Below, piece by piece: positions 63,608 to 64,000 of a stretch of DNA of 64,000 nt. Every line of letters starts with the position of its first letter. Position 1 is the stretch's first letter. Position numbers and translations under genes: made by a program. The notes under the pieces were generated by a model. It was not told the origin of the DNA. It worked only from the letters and a program-made list of their open reading frames with translations, and made no database searches. The DNA is from Gallionella capsiferriformans ES-2 (lineage in GTDB: Bacteria > Pseudomonadota > Gammaproteobacteria > Burkholderiales > Gallionellaceae): the NCBI RefSeq assembly GCF_000145255.1, contig NC_014394.1, positions 558,001-622,000 of the forward strand. The letters are read 5' to 3'.

Positions 63608-64000
63608 ATGTATAACAATGATTTTTTGAAGCCTCGCATTATTGAAGTTCAAAAGATTTCCGAGACCCAGGCTAAAGTGGTCATGGAACCTTTTGAGCGT
63701 GGCTTTGGCCACACTTTAGGTAATGCTCTGCGTCGCATTTTGCTGTCTTCTATGGCCGGTGCTGCACCGACCGAAGTGAAGATGTCCGGTGTGTTGCACG
63801 AGTACGCAACGATAGACGGCGTGCAGGAAGACGTTGTTGATATCCTGCTGAATCTCAAAGGTGTTGTTCTGCGTCTGCATGGCGTTAAAGAAGTCGTTCT
63901 GACCTTGAAAAAGGAAGGTTTCGGCGTCGTTACTGCTGCGGATATCAGTGCAAATGCTGAAGTTGAAGTGTTGAATCCTGAACACGTGATTGCTCATCTG
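63608..64000 (+). CDS. rpoA: RNA polymerase alpha subunit, N-terminal part (3' end outside window)
   Basis: 131 codons visible from the ATG at 63608, with GGAG 6 nt from the start. [44 protein letters not shown] and [22 protein letters not shown] are the alpha N-terminal dimerisation domain. Cut by the window end; the C-terminal domain is not seen. Confidence 0.96.
   Translation, partial: MYNNDFLKPRIIEVQKISETQAKVVMEPFERGFGHTLGNALRRILLSSMAGAAPTEVKMSGVLHEYATIDGVQEDVVDILLNLKGVVLRLHGVKEVVLTLKKEGFGVVTAADISANAEVEVLNPEHVIAHL

Overview
The window is a piece of a betaproteobacterial chromosome. It carries the mlaFEDCB-ibaG-murA-hisG-hisD gene order, the tRNA-tuf-tRNA(Trp)-secE-nusG-rplKAJL-rpoBC block, and a complete str/S10/spc/alpha ribosomal array. 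Protein style and gene order suggest Nitrosomonadales, possibly a Gallionellaceae-like organism. The family-level guess is inference from general familiarity, not from a search.

Layout. Positions 1-6.5 kb hold the 3' part of alaS, a short decayed second copy of its 3' end, then minus-strand genes for phosphomannomutase/phosphoglucomutase, a REC-PAS-GGDEF regulator, heptosyltransferase waaF, a CHCC zinc-finger protein and ilvE. Positions 6.8-11.1 kb hold a cytochrome b561 and four response-regulator genes with no sensor kinase beside them: a LuxR-type regulator with inverted domain order, a REC protein with a long unassigned tail, a REC-HATPase fusion and a REC-Hpt fusion. Positions 11.1-11.6 kb are non-coding and contain two direct 64-bp copies of a DnaA-box cluster around an AT-rich block. 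Positions 11.6-25 kb are housekeeping genes on both strands (SpeE-like methyltransferase, nnrD, purL, tatD, aroC, two small conserved proteins, a GT39 glycosyltransferase, an M48 lipoprotein protease, rpmE, a HugZ-like protein, wrbA). Positions 25-33 kb carry yihY, the Mla phospholipid transport operon, ibaG, murA, hisG and hisD.

From 33 kb to the end nearly everything is translation and transcription machinery on the plus strand: tRNA-Tyr, tRNA-Gly, tRNA-Thr, tuf1, tRNA-Trp, secE, nusG, rplKAJL, rpoB, rpoC, rpsL, rpsG, fusA, tuf2, then rpsJ through rpoA (cut by the window end). Many neighbours overlap as TAATG or ATGA, which points to translational coupling.

The most unusual feature is a scattered family of intergenic elements built on a 7-nt internal period (at 19.2, 29.6, 30.9, 34.5, 36.9, 42.3, 49.7 and 51.0 kb). 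Their heptamers differ between sites, but most fold back as palindromes and several sit between essential co-transcribed genes. Other points worth a second look are the duplicated alaS tail, the DnaA-box pair, the orphan response-regulator cluster, a promoter with a structured leader inside the spc operon, and two tuf genes that appear identical up to and just past their stop codons.
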